Of a DNA stretch of 64,000 nt, positions 32,801-44,800 are shown one piece after another. Numbering within the stretch: the first letter of the stretch is position 1; each line of letters starts with the position of its first letter. The notes under the pieces are model-generated. The model did no database searches, had not been told where the DNA came from, and was given only the letters and a program-made list of their open reading frames with translations. Source of the stretch: Bursaphelenchus xylophilus (Eukaryota; Nematoda; Chromadorea; Rhabditida; Aphelenchoididae); NCBI GenBank assembly GCA_904066235.2, contig CAJFCV020000003.1:10726001-10790000 (forward strand). The letters are read 5' to 3'. The translations under genes were made by a program, and so were the position numbers.

Positions 32801-35800
32801 ATGGTCGGTGAACGAGTCTCAGGCCCAGCCAGATTGTCCGTATCAGAGAAGCCACGATTCCTCGTGGAGCCAAAGGACGCTCTAAGCGAAGTCAACACCT
32901 CAGTAGTATTCGATTGTCGTGTGGCCGGCGAACCATCGCCAACAATTTCGTGGAAGAAACGGAATTGTGTCCCAGTGATGGAAGGAGGAAAATGCTCGGA
33001 TTCCATGCCAATTGGAAGAGCGTATATTACGGATGATAGTCGAGGATTGCAGATTGATAGGTGAGGAAGAATTTGGAAGAAGTTTTTGATGATTTTTGGT
33101 GGTAAATTTGAGGATTTTTGATTTTTTGGGTGTATATGTGCATAAAATTGGGAAATTTTGAATTTTTTGATGATACATTTATGAATTGTGTGGGTTATTT
33201 GATTTTTTGGATTATAAAAGGCCCCTCACGATCTTATGAAAGTGTTTTTGGGATGAAAAGTTGAAAATTTTTTGAGATTTTTTGAAAATTTGACGTCTGA
33301 ACCTTACTTTTGAAAAAACTTGTGTAAAATTTGCACTTTTAAAACGTTTTCTTTGCTATTTCTACTGTATGAAGGGATAAAAGATCTGTTTTGTCGTGTT
33401 GACTTGAAAAACGACCGTATTTCCTTTGCCTGTCCACGATGTTTTTAATAATGTTGTCAAAATTTTGCCTAAAATTCGCACAAAAGCCATTAGGGCCGCT
33501 CTTCAGGCCCTGAAACAAATAAAAATTGTTTTAAAAACGCTTCAGTGTGGCCGATCTTTTGTAGTGATAACGGCTTTTTTTAATACAGGAATTCCAAGGC
33601 TTTTTTTCTCGATTTTTTATTGGACTTGGAGTGGAACCTATTTTTTCGAAAAAAGCGGGAAAATTTTTGGTGTTGAGGGTGGAAAAACAGGTGGGAATGG
33701 GAGTGTTGTAGTTGGTGGAGGAATTCCCAGAGAGGTTTGAATTAAAATTACTGTCCTTTTGGGGAGAATAATCGAGTTTTGAGCAATTTTTATCAAGTAT
33801 AATATAATTTTTTGCAAAATTTTTGCTTTTTTTAGAGTCCAACCCGAAGACGAAGGAGATTACGTGTGTGTGGCAAAGAACAGCGCCGGAGAGATCGAAA
33901 CCTCCGCGAAATTGCGTGTGCAAGCCCCGCCAAAAATCGTCAAAGCTCCGAAAAATCAGAAGCTGAAGCCCGGAGAAACCGCGGAATTTGAGTGCGAAGT
34001 GACGGGCCGTCCCGCACCCGGAGTGGTCTGGAGCAAAGAAGGCGAACGCCGGTTCACGTTGATGAGCGGTCAAGACCTAAATGGCCGAATAGAAGTGTCG
34101 CCCGCAGGCACTTTGAGGATCAAGGAGGTCAACGAATTGGACGTGGGGAATTACGTGTGCGCAGCGGTGAATTCGGTGGGAAGTGCGCTGAAAAAGACCA
34201 TGCTGACGTTGGAGATAGACGGTAGGTTTGATTTTTGAGATGTTTTGGGAGTTTGGGGAGTAATTTGTGAAAATATTTTTGGGTTTACATGAAGATGCAA
34301 GAAAATTTATAGAAATTTTGGGAAAAAAATTAATTTTTTTGGGTTGAAAGTTCCTAAAATGACCAAAAAATGTTGAAAACAAATGCTTACAACAAGAAAT
34401 CGAAGTTTCTAAATGATTACGACCCAAAATAGAACCCTATTTTAACCCGATTTCGAAGCCACTTGGGAGAAGGTGCCAATTTCCCAATTAAGGCTCCCCC
34501 GATCCGAGAAGAAGTCACTTGAGGTCAGTGCATAATTTAGTCAAGAATTAGACGCAGAAACAAACAATGGGAAGTGCGAAACGCGCATATTATAATACAG
34601 GGTTAATTTGGGCCAAAACGGGAGAAATTGATTAATTTTGCCACTTTTTTGGGGAAATATGGGACGATTCGTACTGTAGACAATGGAGAATACTGTAGTA
34701 GTGATGTTGAGTTTTTATTTTTGGCTTTTCAAATTGATTTATAATGGTTGTCGAGATTTTTCAAAACATTTTGGACAGTTTTTGATTAAAGTCGCTGAAA
34801 ATTTGTCAAAAGCCCAATATTTTCTCGTTCTTCATCCGCGAGTCTTCGATATATGATGCATTCATGTTGGAAACGCGCATAATCTCAAGCAGTTTATCTG
34901 AATTCTTAATCTCAGACCCAAATATGTTCTCGAATTCGGCGCGAAACCGTTCCATCAAACGCCTGTCCCCAGAAGGCTCTCCAAAATCTTTAATGCGCAT
35001 ATTTCATTACGAGGTCTCGTTTTGCCTCAGGGAGAGGTTGGGTTTGGCAGTGGCGACTTTTGTTTGGACCTTGGATATTATACTTGATGAGAAGGGGTGA
35101 AATTAAAAAAGGTATGGTATTTGAAGTTTTGTGGAAAATAAAGTGATGCTGTAATAAATACAGTCTCAGACAGGATTATGTTGCGAGAAAACGCATCCAA
35201 ATGCATCCGTGATGCAATTAATTGCATTACTTTGCATTCTTTCCCTGACCAAAAAGAGCTGTTTCTTTTGGCAGAGAGGGGATGCAAAGTAATGCGATTT
35301 ATTGCATCTAGGATGCATTTGGATGCGTTTTTTGTCACATGGGCCTGTCTGGGACTGTATTGATTACAGCATGACTTTATTTTCCACAAAATTCCAAAAA
35401 CCCATCAACTTTTTTAATTTCAACCCTTTTCATCAAGTATAATATCCAAGGTCCAACAAAAGTCGCCATTGCCAAACCTAACCCCTCCCTGAGGCAAAAC
35501 AAGACATCGTAATCAAGGGCAGTAATTATGACCAATGTATGAACATTATTTGTCTTGATTTTGGGCAATTTTGGCATTTTCCCCCAGAATCGATCCCCTT
35601 ACTTCCCGTAAAAGGTACTTTTCAAAAAAGTAGGCTGCTCCCAAGATTTCAAAGTTATGGCCATCCACCCCACTCAATGTTTACCGTTATTATTGTTTTT
35701 GCTTATTGAAATTCAAGAATATCCGCTTTTCCTCCGCATTGCTTTTTGAATATTCCCAGGCAATATGAGTCAAATATCGAATACGAATGCTGACTGCGTC

Positions 35801-38800
35801 TACTCGCAACCTGTCATTCAAATTTACGCGAAATATTGACCGTCCCTAATCCGCATGAGCATTTTTCTGCACCTGCAACAAGCGATTTCCGCAGATTTTA
35901 TGCGTCAACGGGTCGGAGACGGATTGATTTGTGTTCTTCGTTGTTTATGGTCATCTATTTTTTAAAAATTTTCGACGTTTTGAAACAATCTTCTTCTTAA
36001 TTAGGTAGTGTAAGGCAATTTTTTGGGCACTTTGACTAGTTGAAAAGCTCTTCCCGCCTTTTTTTTGAATAATTTCTGAAATCTTCACTTCGATTACCAG
36101 CCGCTCAACGCGCTGCTCTTGACCAGGCCAAACTGTCGCATCGGCATCAATTTTCACTTTGTTTTGGGAGCGGTGCGCCTTTTTTGGAAGCGGAGCGGCG
36201 CCAAATTGCCGGCCCGAAATCCAACGCATCGAATGCACAAGTGCCGAATGTCAAGCATTCATCGATACGCCCAATGTTGGAGGCATTTCGGATTGCTTTG
36301 TCGAGGATGTAGCAGAATGTTTTCTCTGAGGATGTCTGGCTCTTAGATGGTATAGAATAAGCCTCTGTTGTCTTGGATGAAGTTGAATTGTTGTTTAGTT
36401 TTACGTCATTGACTCTGTGAACCATGTAATTTGAGAATTGATTTCCCTCTAATTGATCGCAGCGATTTTTTGCGGCTTTTCCTTTTCTGTCCCCACCACT
36501 TGTTGGATGTGGAGGATTAGGGCGCGGTAATCGGATGCAATGGCCATTTTTGGTGCGCCTTTGCGGTTTTTATTATTAATTGCACTGCGAGCTTTGGTGA
36601 GCCGTCGATTGGTGGGGAATTTGTCGAGAAATCAACCCGTTTTTGGAGATTTTTTTTTAAAAATAGGATTTACGGTTATTTTGTCTTGTTTTGCGCTAGA
36701 ATAATGTTTTGGGATATGGTAGAAGGGGTCGAAGACGATTTCAAGACGACATATCCCCTACCGTACCTTGTTTACCTGTTTTCCAATCGAGCAATGCCCT
36801 CCCACCCCGCAATTTGAAACCACATTTCCCGCAAAATTCGCGTACAACTCCCCCCATCCGTACTGCATCGCCCGCCGTATTGTTCAGGAACAATACACCC
36901 ACCCCCAGCTTAATTTTGCATGGCCTCCTTTTCCGCTCACCCGACTCATTTGAACCGCTTTGTTGGCTATTGTTTTGAAGATCAGCCTCCTCCTGTTGGC
37001 GTACGGTACGCATTTTTGCGCCGAATTTCACTTGACTTACCGTTTTATTTCCCCATTTTTGGCGTTTTATTGGAAAATATATTTATTGCTTTATAAGGGA
37101 ATCACTCAATCATCTGGCGGAGTATCGCGTGCATGGCTACGGAGCGATTTTTGAAAGGATATTGTCTTGAAAAGCGATGAATAATACAGTGAAGGACCTG
37201 GTCCAGTGGCAAAAAACGTATCATTTTGCATCCTGGAAGTATCAAAAGTGTGGCAAAATGCTTCCCTCTCCAAGTGAAAAAACTTCGTTTTGAAGCGCCC
37301 TTTTGAAATCGAAGTTTTTTCACTTGGAGAGGGAAGAATTTTGCCACATTTTTTATGCTTCCCGGATGCAAAATGGTACGTTTTTTGCCACTGGGTCAGG
37401 TCCCCCACTGTATAATTTCTATCGGTGTTCATTGTCATGGATAGAAGAGCGGGTACATTAGCGAAATGCAAAGAATTTCCTGGTTGTCCAGCTGATAGCT
37501 GAAAGCCCCAAGACCGGAAATGTCTCCCCCTCTTGATCTTTCGCTCTTCAACCATTGTTCTTATTACGATATTCGTTGCAAATCTCATGGCTTTTTGTCA
37601 TTTGAAACATTCGATACGGGTCTAATCGATCAACTGAACCACTTAGAATATTCTGAATATTCTTATAACAAGTGAATGTTGAGAAGGAGATTTCTGTTCC
37701 TGCCCTAATATTTGTCTAATATTGCGCCGACTCGTCGATATTTGAATGGAGATTGTGATAAAAAGAGCTGTTCTAACCTTCTAATATTGTGCCAAAATTA
37801 TCTTAAACGCCCTCCGTTGTGTGACTCAAAGGTAAACAGTGGGTCTATCGAGCCTTCTTTGGGTGATGGTGAGCAGGTGAACGCGGGTTAATTCCCACCA
37901 CAAACATCGTAAACTGCCTTGATGGTATCAAAAGTTTGCTCAAGAGTGGCGGTTGCTACCCAAATATTAGGGAAATGTTCGGAAATATTCGAAGTTTGGT
38001 AGGAAAATTAGATTTTGAGTGGCTCTGGCCTACTTTTCGTATAACAATCTTGGATTTTTGCAAGAGTAATTCCCACTTTTGGGACGAATTACGAAAAAAA
38101 CTTCTCCGAATTCCCTTGTCCCACTTTCGTAAACTCGGGAGAATTAAATTAACATGTCTTAACACAGAAATCCCTTTCGTAAATCCTCGGGAAAAGTCCA
38201 TTATTCTTCCGGAACAAAAACCCTCGGCGGAAATTCATTTGGGAAATTGGAAAACCTTGCGTCTCTCCAGCTGACGTGGAATCCCAACTCGCTTACAAAT
38301 TGCCTATTGTCAAGGTTTCTGGGGCCACTTTGGCCACCCGGCGATCTTATGAATTAACTCACGATATGTCACCGGCTTTTTGCGGCGATTGTGGAAAAGA
38401 AACGCTGAAGTCGGTGGGGGTTTTTTCGAAGCTAACTAATGAGCAGCATGGAAATTAGGCTTATTTGCATTTTGAAGTCAGCGGCGGCTTTTTTTTTTGG
38501 TGTCATGACTTATTCAGCAGGGATGAGAGTGAATTTTACAGAAAAATTACTCGATTTTGGAGGGAAATTTGAAGTTCTCGACCACTTTTGTTGCCATAGT
38601 TTACACTTGGACCCCCGCTGACCCACCCTTGTCCAATATAATTTATAACAATGTCTAATCCAAGCTGTTCCGAGATTAATCTCATCGCCGAATTTCGCAC
38701 TTGGCATATCTTCGCGCTTCGAATATTGCGCGAAACCATTTGGAATGGATTATTTGGCCAGAGGCGGCTTAATTTTGAATTCATTGGGTTTAAGTTGATG

Positions 38801-41800
38801 TGAAAAATGGTTTTGAGTATGGAAAGTGTGGTTTTCTTGGGTCTTCATCGCATTAGTCGTACAGTGTTCCTGACCATTCCGCTCGAACTCCTCGCCCAAA
38901 TTCGTCCTGTCCACTCCAAGCTTCCCGACCCATATTCTCATCTTCTCCACCTCGATTCCCGTGTTCCCGAGGAATACTCATACATTGTTCATCCCGTCCG
39001 CTCGCACCTCATCAAGCCATGATGAGGGAGGCAATTCAGTTTTTATTTGAAATCCGACCCCCAACGTCTTGTCGCACTTAATCTCGAAAGACGAGTCAAG
39101 GCCGTGTTCTTCACACGTTCGCAAGGCGTGAAACTATGCACTTGCACTTCCGAGCGGACTGTCAGATGGCTCTTGTAATTTTGCGTAGGGTATTTGTTAT
39201 ACTGGAAGGTTCTTAGAGGATTCGGTGATGTTGGAGTAGATGAGGTTTGAATTTTCGTAGATTGCATAAATGGACTTACCCTTACTACTATCACTTGTGG
39301 TCAAGACAAGACCAGAAGTGATAGTAGTAAGGGTTAGTATCACTTTCCCGACTTTCTATCACTTTCTGGTCTTGTCCAGACCAGAAAGTGATAGTAACCT
39401 GTGTTTTCCTCAACGAGCCGATATCATTTATCTCCAATCGGATCAGTCGGTATTTTTGCGACAATTTTACGACCCCCAACCCGTTCATTCCCTTTCATCG
39501 GGCCATAAAGTCAAGAAAGCACCGGCACGCGGCGGACAAACAAAGACTTCTCGAGAGGCGAAACTGAGAATGGACCGATAATTTTAGAGTTACCGGCTTC
39601 AATAAAACCTCTGAAGGTCTCTAATTTAGATTGGAGCTGGAATACATGCCCGATTTTTTGGCATGTGTAAAGAGGAGTCTGATTTTCTTGAACGAGGCCT
39701 TACAGTATCCGTTTTCCCCTTGTAAAGTCGGGTTCTTGGCTTCAGCTCGGCTGGAGTTCGCATAAAAAACAACTGCGTCGTATGGAAGCGATTTTGTGGT
39801 TTATCGGAAGCCAGCCCATTACTCGGATTTTTAACGGCGCTTCACCCAAAAAACATTTAGAACAGATTGCAGTTAATTTCGCGAGATCTGTTCTTATTTT
39901 TAGTAGGTTTTTGGAGTATTTCCTTGTCGCAGAATCCCTTGTTATCTCGAAATTTTGAGAAATGGTTCGGAAATTTTACGCATTGATCCTTATCACCCTC
40001 CACAACCTTCAAAATTCGGCTTGTTCTTGTTTGTTTTACCTCTGAAGTTTTTTTATTTTTGGTTTTATCGTTTTTTGGGGCTTGTACCGGCCTTAAAATA
40101 CTGTCTTTTAAAGTTTGGAGGGCTCTTGGGGCCGATTTACATCCGTTGTAAACAACCACTTGCCTTCCATAAAATTCCTTGGAACTCTAATAAACAACCA
40201 ATAAACCTCAATTTTGGGAGTTTAATGGATTTATTGTAGTTGTTTTCAAGGCGTTGGTAATTTTTTGATTTTATCTCTGGTCCTCGTATCTGGTCCTCGT
40301 AGGTCAGAACTTGGGTAAAATAGGTCTCATAACTTCTTTTGTCCTCCGAATCATAATTTATGACCACTAAAAATCACTACATCAAAACCCACGGTGCGCC
40401 ATAACGGCGCGCGGTTTCGAGCCGAAAGAACAACCTGTCAGCCATTAATCATCATTTCGTTGCCAAATGGCTCAGAGTTTTCGCCGAAGTCTTGTTTATT
40501 TTTTCTCCGATGAGGTGCGGACGCTTGTGAATCGGCTAGAGACGGCTTTGAGGGTCAAGAAGGTGGTTTAGAGGCCAAAAATGGAAGCGTTTTGGGCGTG
40601 AAAAATTCATTTTCAAGTCGAAATAAGAGTTCGTAGCCGATCTAGTCATTTTCTTTTTTGAAAATTTTTGATGGCCCGATCAGCCAATGGGAATTTTCAT
40701 TTTTGTAGGGAGTTCTCAAGCTTTCTTCTTCTTATCCAACCCTTAATATCCGTCCATACTTATTGTACACTCCCCAAAAACTGTAGCGGCTCGGATTGAC
40801 CCGCCTGTCTCCCTATTTTCCCACCTTTACATGAATAAAAACACCGACACAGTGATGAAACATAGCGCCGGGAAACACAACGGGGATTTTGTTTGTGCAA
40901 ACCGGAAATTTATACTTTTTGCGACGCGTTTTTACGACCAGCATATTGTTGTGCAATCAGGCTGTAAAACATTGTATGCGCCGCGTTTTTGTCCGCTCTT
41001 TACGGTCGACATAACGGCGGAAGTTCATGATCGATCCGAATCTGGTATCTAGTAGGAATGGATAGGGGTTACAGACCGATAGCTTGACTTATAGAGCAGA
41101 TATTCAGATATTGCCTTATTCAGTGGTCTACTGCAATATTTCACGTCAGATTGACTCGAAAAGCAGTCGATCTTCATTAAAATCCGAGTTCATTGAGTGC
41201 CGAGGTCATCATGGCTTCTTTATAACGATTCAAAAGAAAGTCCTTGGCGCTGTTACTTATACTCTTCAATAATATTTGGCGCCGGGCAGTAAAAAACGCA
41301 CTGAATGAGGTTTTATGAATATTTTTAGCGGTGAGATGATCCGGGACTTCTTTATTTGCTCGTCTTGGGCTGCGAGAGGACCTTTGAGAGGGTGTTCGGA
41401 ACTAGGATCATGGATTTTATAGAGTAGGTCTTCCTTTACAACAAGGTTTTTATATTATACTAGGCAAAAGTTGAGGTTGACAAAAATTTTGTCCGTTTCT
41501 CAAAAACAGTCAGGGTATTGGTAATGGTCACAACCGAAAACCCCGGCTCATAGCCTTTTCCTGCCTATAAAAAAGCGATAAAGTTTGTTTTATGCCCTCC
41601 GGATCCCTATTCTCTTAGCTCGCACATCGCTTTTATTTTAGTCGTAAAACACGTTCAAGACCCGAAAAAACCTGAATTTACATTCTCAGGTATACGGAAA
41701 ATCTGAATGTGTCTAGCATGGCGTTTTGTGCATTGTTTTTTTAATAAGGGAGCTTTTTATATTGTACTTGGTGTTGGAAAATTTTAATTTTTTTTTCTGA

Positions 41801-44800
41801 TTTTCCCGCATTGTTTGCGAAGAAGATGATACGGCGGATAAAATGGCGATTTCCTGTTGATCCGCTCTCTTTGCACGCCTTATGTCGGCATGGCCATATA
41901 AAGCGAATAGCCGCATTCGTAGTCGATCCAATTTTCAGACCAAATAAAGGCCTTTTTTGGCCATACTGGTCTAAATTTTTAGGTCTGATTTTTCGAAATC
42001 TTCTTTATTTCTTATGGAAATGGCTCTGGATTATATCCAAGTCTGTTGGAGATCCCAAAAATTAGCGAACCTTGATTAATCCCATTTTTCCAACACTTAT
42101 AACCCATTCATTCATTTTGACTACTCTTCGCGCAACCCCCCTCTAATCGTTTCCTGAAGCCATGACCATCCGTTAAACCGCTCGCTACAAAAAGCGGAAC
42201 GCGGTTTTCGCCTCAAGTCACCGGAAATTTGTCTCTCATCCGTTGAGCGCGAAATTTTCGAGTAAATTTGTTTTGAAGAAGGTTAATTTGCCTTCTTTTA
42301 TGGCTTTCTGGCCGCTTTACGGATTGTCTTCCCGAATGCGGGAAGTTTTGGCCGTCACGAACACCTGCAAGCAATTAGAGAGTAGTTTTGAGAGGAAAAA
42401 TGCCTAAAAAGTAAAACTTTTTTGGTATTACGTTATTTCTTAGCGCTCTGCCATATTGAAATACCCTCCTAATGGGCTTAAATTACGACCAATACTACTG
42501 TCTAGAAGTATTGTTTTCCCAAGGTCGATATCCCACAGATTTTCGACCAATTCTTCCCGCAATTACTGGATATCACCCTCGCTTTCGAGGACAACTAAAA
42601 CACTAGATCCTTGCCATAAAAATCGCTACGGGCTTTCCCAACATTTCACACTCCCATAAATCGCCGCGAAATGCGTTTATCCCCGTCTCTGAGTTTTTTT
42701 TTTTTACTCTAACGGTCCGCAAATTATGCAAGATGCGTTTCCATATTTTCGTTGAGAAAGAGCAGGTGAATCTGTGATCACAGGTGTGGATAAATCATCA
42801 GAATTGGTCTTAAAGAGTCGAAGAAGTCGACTCAGACTGAAATCGGGCAAAATACGTATTGTTTTTGCTCTGAATTCGTTGTTTTGGCCTTTTTTTTGTC
42901 TAGAATAAGGTCCAAAGACGTTGGGAAAAAATATTTTGAATATTTTGAACCTGTATTTTCCCCAGAAAAATACCATGCACACCCTCTCGGAACGCTAATT
43001 AAAGACCTATGTGTAAACATAGACCCCGTTTCCTCCTTACGTAATTACCCATATTCGTTATTCCCCTTCCTTCAACATATGCGAAACGAGCGGTAATTCG
43101 AGAAAATATTTTTGTTTCTTTTCTTTTATGACTAATTTTTGTACGAATACAAAATATCTGCGCTTTCCAAGCTTGTTCGTATCGGATATCGTCTATTGTA
43201 ACAGATTTTTTGGAGAATTTTGAGGATTTTTTTGGTATTTTGAGTCATTCTTTGGATCAGAGAAGGTTCTTAAAGTCATACAAATTTTTTGGATACTAGA
43301 AATTTGTCATAAAGGGGTTTTTGAGTCATTATTTTTACCTTAAAGTACGCACTTCTGGAAGCCTAGCAATACACTTGGCCAAATACAGATTATTTCCCGT
43401 CGGGACCCGTGAAATATGAATTTTTTCCCACGACCCCCCTCGAATTTTTTTTTGCTGGCGAGAATAGTTTTGCGGTAATATTTTTCACGGCTTTTCCTTG
43501 CTGCGTGTAAAACATTTTTGAGGTGCCGGTATGATTTCAGGATTAATAACAGCTCAATATTACTAGTCCTTCCGGAAAGTCGCCGGACTGGAGTCGGCGA
43601 CACGCACTGTGCGAAAACAAAACTTTGCTTTGCACCTGTGCAGTTTCTTTCCTTTTGCACCGTGTAATAGGCTTTTTCGGGCTGTCGTTCACACCCTGAC
43701 CTTTATCGCACAGTGCAAACGCCAAAAGTTAGTCCGGCGACTTTCCGGAAGGAGTAGCAACATTGACACTGAGAGAGACTTTATGATCGCTATAACTAAC
43801 ATTCATCTTTAATAACACATGTTAAACGTATATTCATTACCTTTTATTATCTATTCTAAACAAAAACCTTCCAAAAAATTATTACTTCCTAAAAGATTCA
43901 ACAGGAATAATATTATAATAAGTTTATTTTTCTCCTTATTAACATGAACAACATAAATAAGACAGCAATGGCTTAAGGATGGGACCAATGAAAAGACAGT
44001 ACGTCCCTTACAGCCGACGTTCTTGGTGTGCTGACCGTGAACATGAAGACCCCAATAGTGACGGAGACCACGGTGAGGACGGATCTCTATGCGTTCCAAA
44101 ACGTCACGGAGCTTCGAGTCGACAACAGTGAAGATATCCTGAAAAAACCGTCGTAACTTCATCAAGTACACACAAAACGCATCCTACTGTTTCCAGATAA
44201 GCTTTTTTTTACCTAAAACTAACAAAACAAAGAGAAACGGAACTCACTTTGATGTATCTGCCATCCTTTAGTCTGTTTAGGAACAAGTTGAGGATCTTGC
44301 ACTGGGTGGGGTTCAACAACAACGCGCATCTCAACGGCGGGATGGAGACTCCACGATTAGGGCGGATCTTCCTGCATTCCAAATCGTCACGAGGCTTTGA
44401 TTTGAGGGCATGGAGACAACCTAAAAGAAAATTAGTCAAAGCTTCATCAAGTATAATAAAAAAATGCAACCAGCTAGTCCCCGTAAAACATTCTCGCGAT
44501 TCTCGCCAGCAAAAAAAAAATTCGAGGGGGGTCGTGGGAAAAAATTCATATTTCACGGGTCCCGACGGGAAATAATCTGTATTTGGCCAAGTGTATTGCT
44601 AGGCTTCCAGAAGTGCGTACTTTAAAGACCGAAATGACCTCATAATTCCGGCTTTGATTGGGGCGCGAAAAGTCGAGTGCACTTGTTTTTGGCCGCCCTG
44701 CGGCGACAAAATTTGTGCTTGCGACGTGAAAAAGTTGGGCAAATAGACGCGGCGACGGAAGATTTCCCGAATAATCGGATTATTTTTTTGACGTTTATGG

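Larger units (their letters stand above)
43344..44621. mobile_element. 1278-bp TTAA-flanked element that carries RPS18 gene fragments
   Basis: Inverted ends of about 130 bp begin AGTACGCACTTCTGGAAGCC and include TTTCCCGTCGGGACCCGTG and CCCACGACCCCCCTCG. TTAA lies just outside at 43340-43343 and 44622-44625. As in the snap-back element at 18371, the first bases after TTAA are AG. A 189-bp MITE is inserted at 43566-43754. On the minus strand the interior encodes pieces of ribosomal protein S18, so this looks like gene capture by a transposon. Confidence 0.8.

Noticed and set aside
33531..34073. 180-codon minus-strand frame
   Set aside because: It overlaps sax-3 exon 5 and intron 4 in antisense, with no domain or plausible codon bias.
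43851..44556. Functional RPS18 gene
   Set aside because: Only parts of S18 are present, invariant residues are changed, the basic C-terminal tail is missing and one segment is duplicated.
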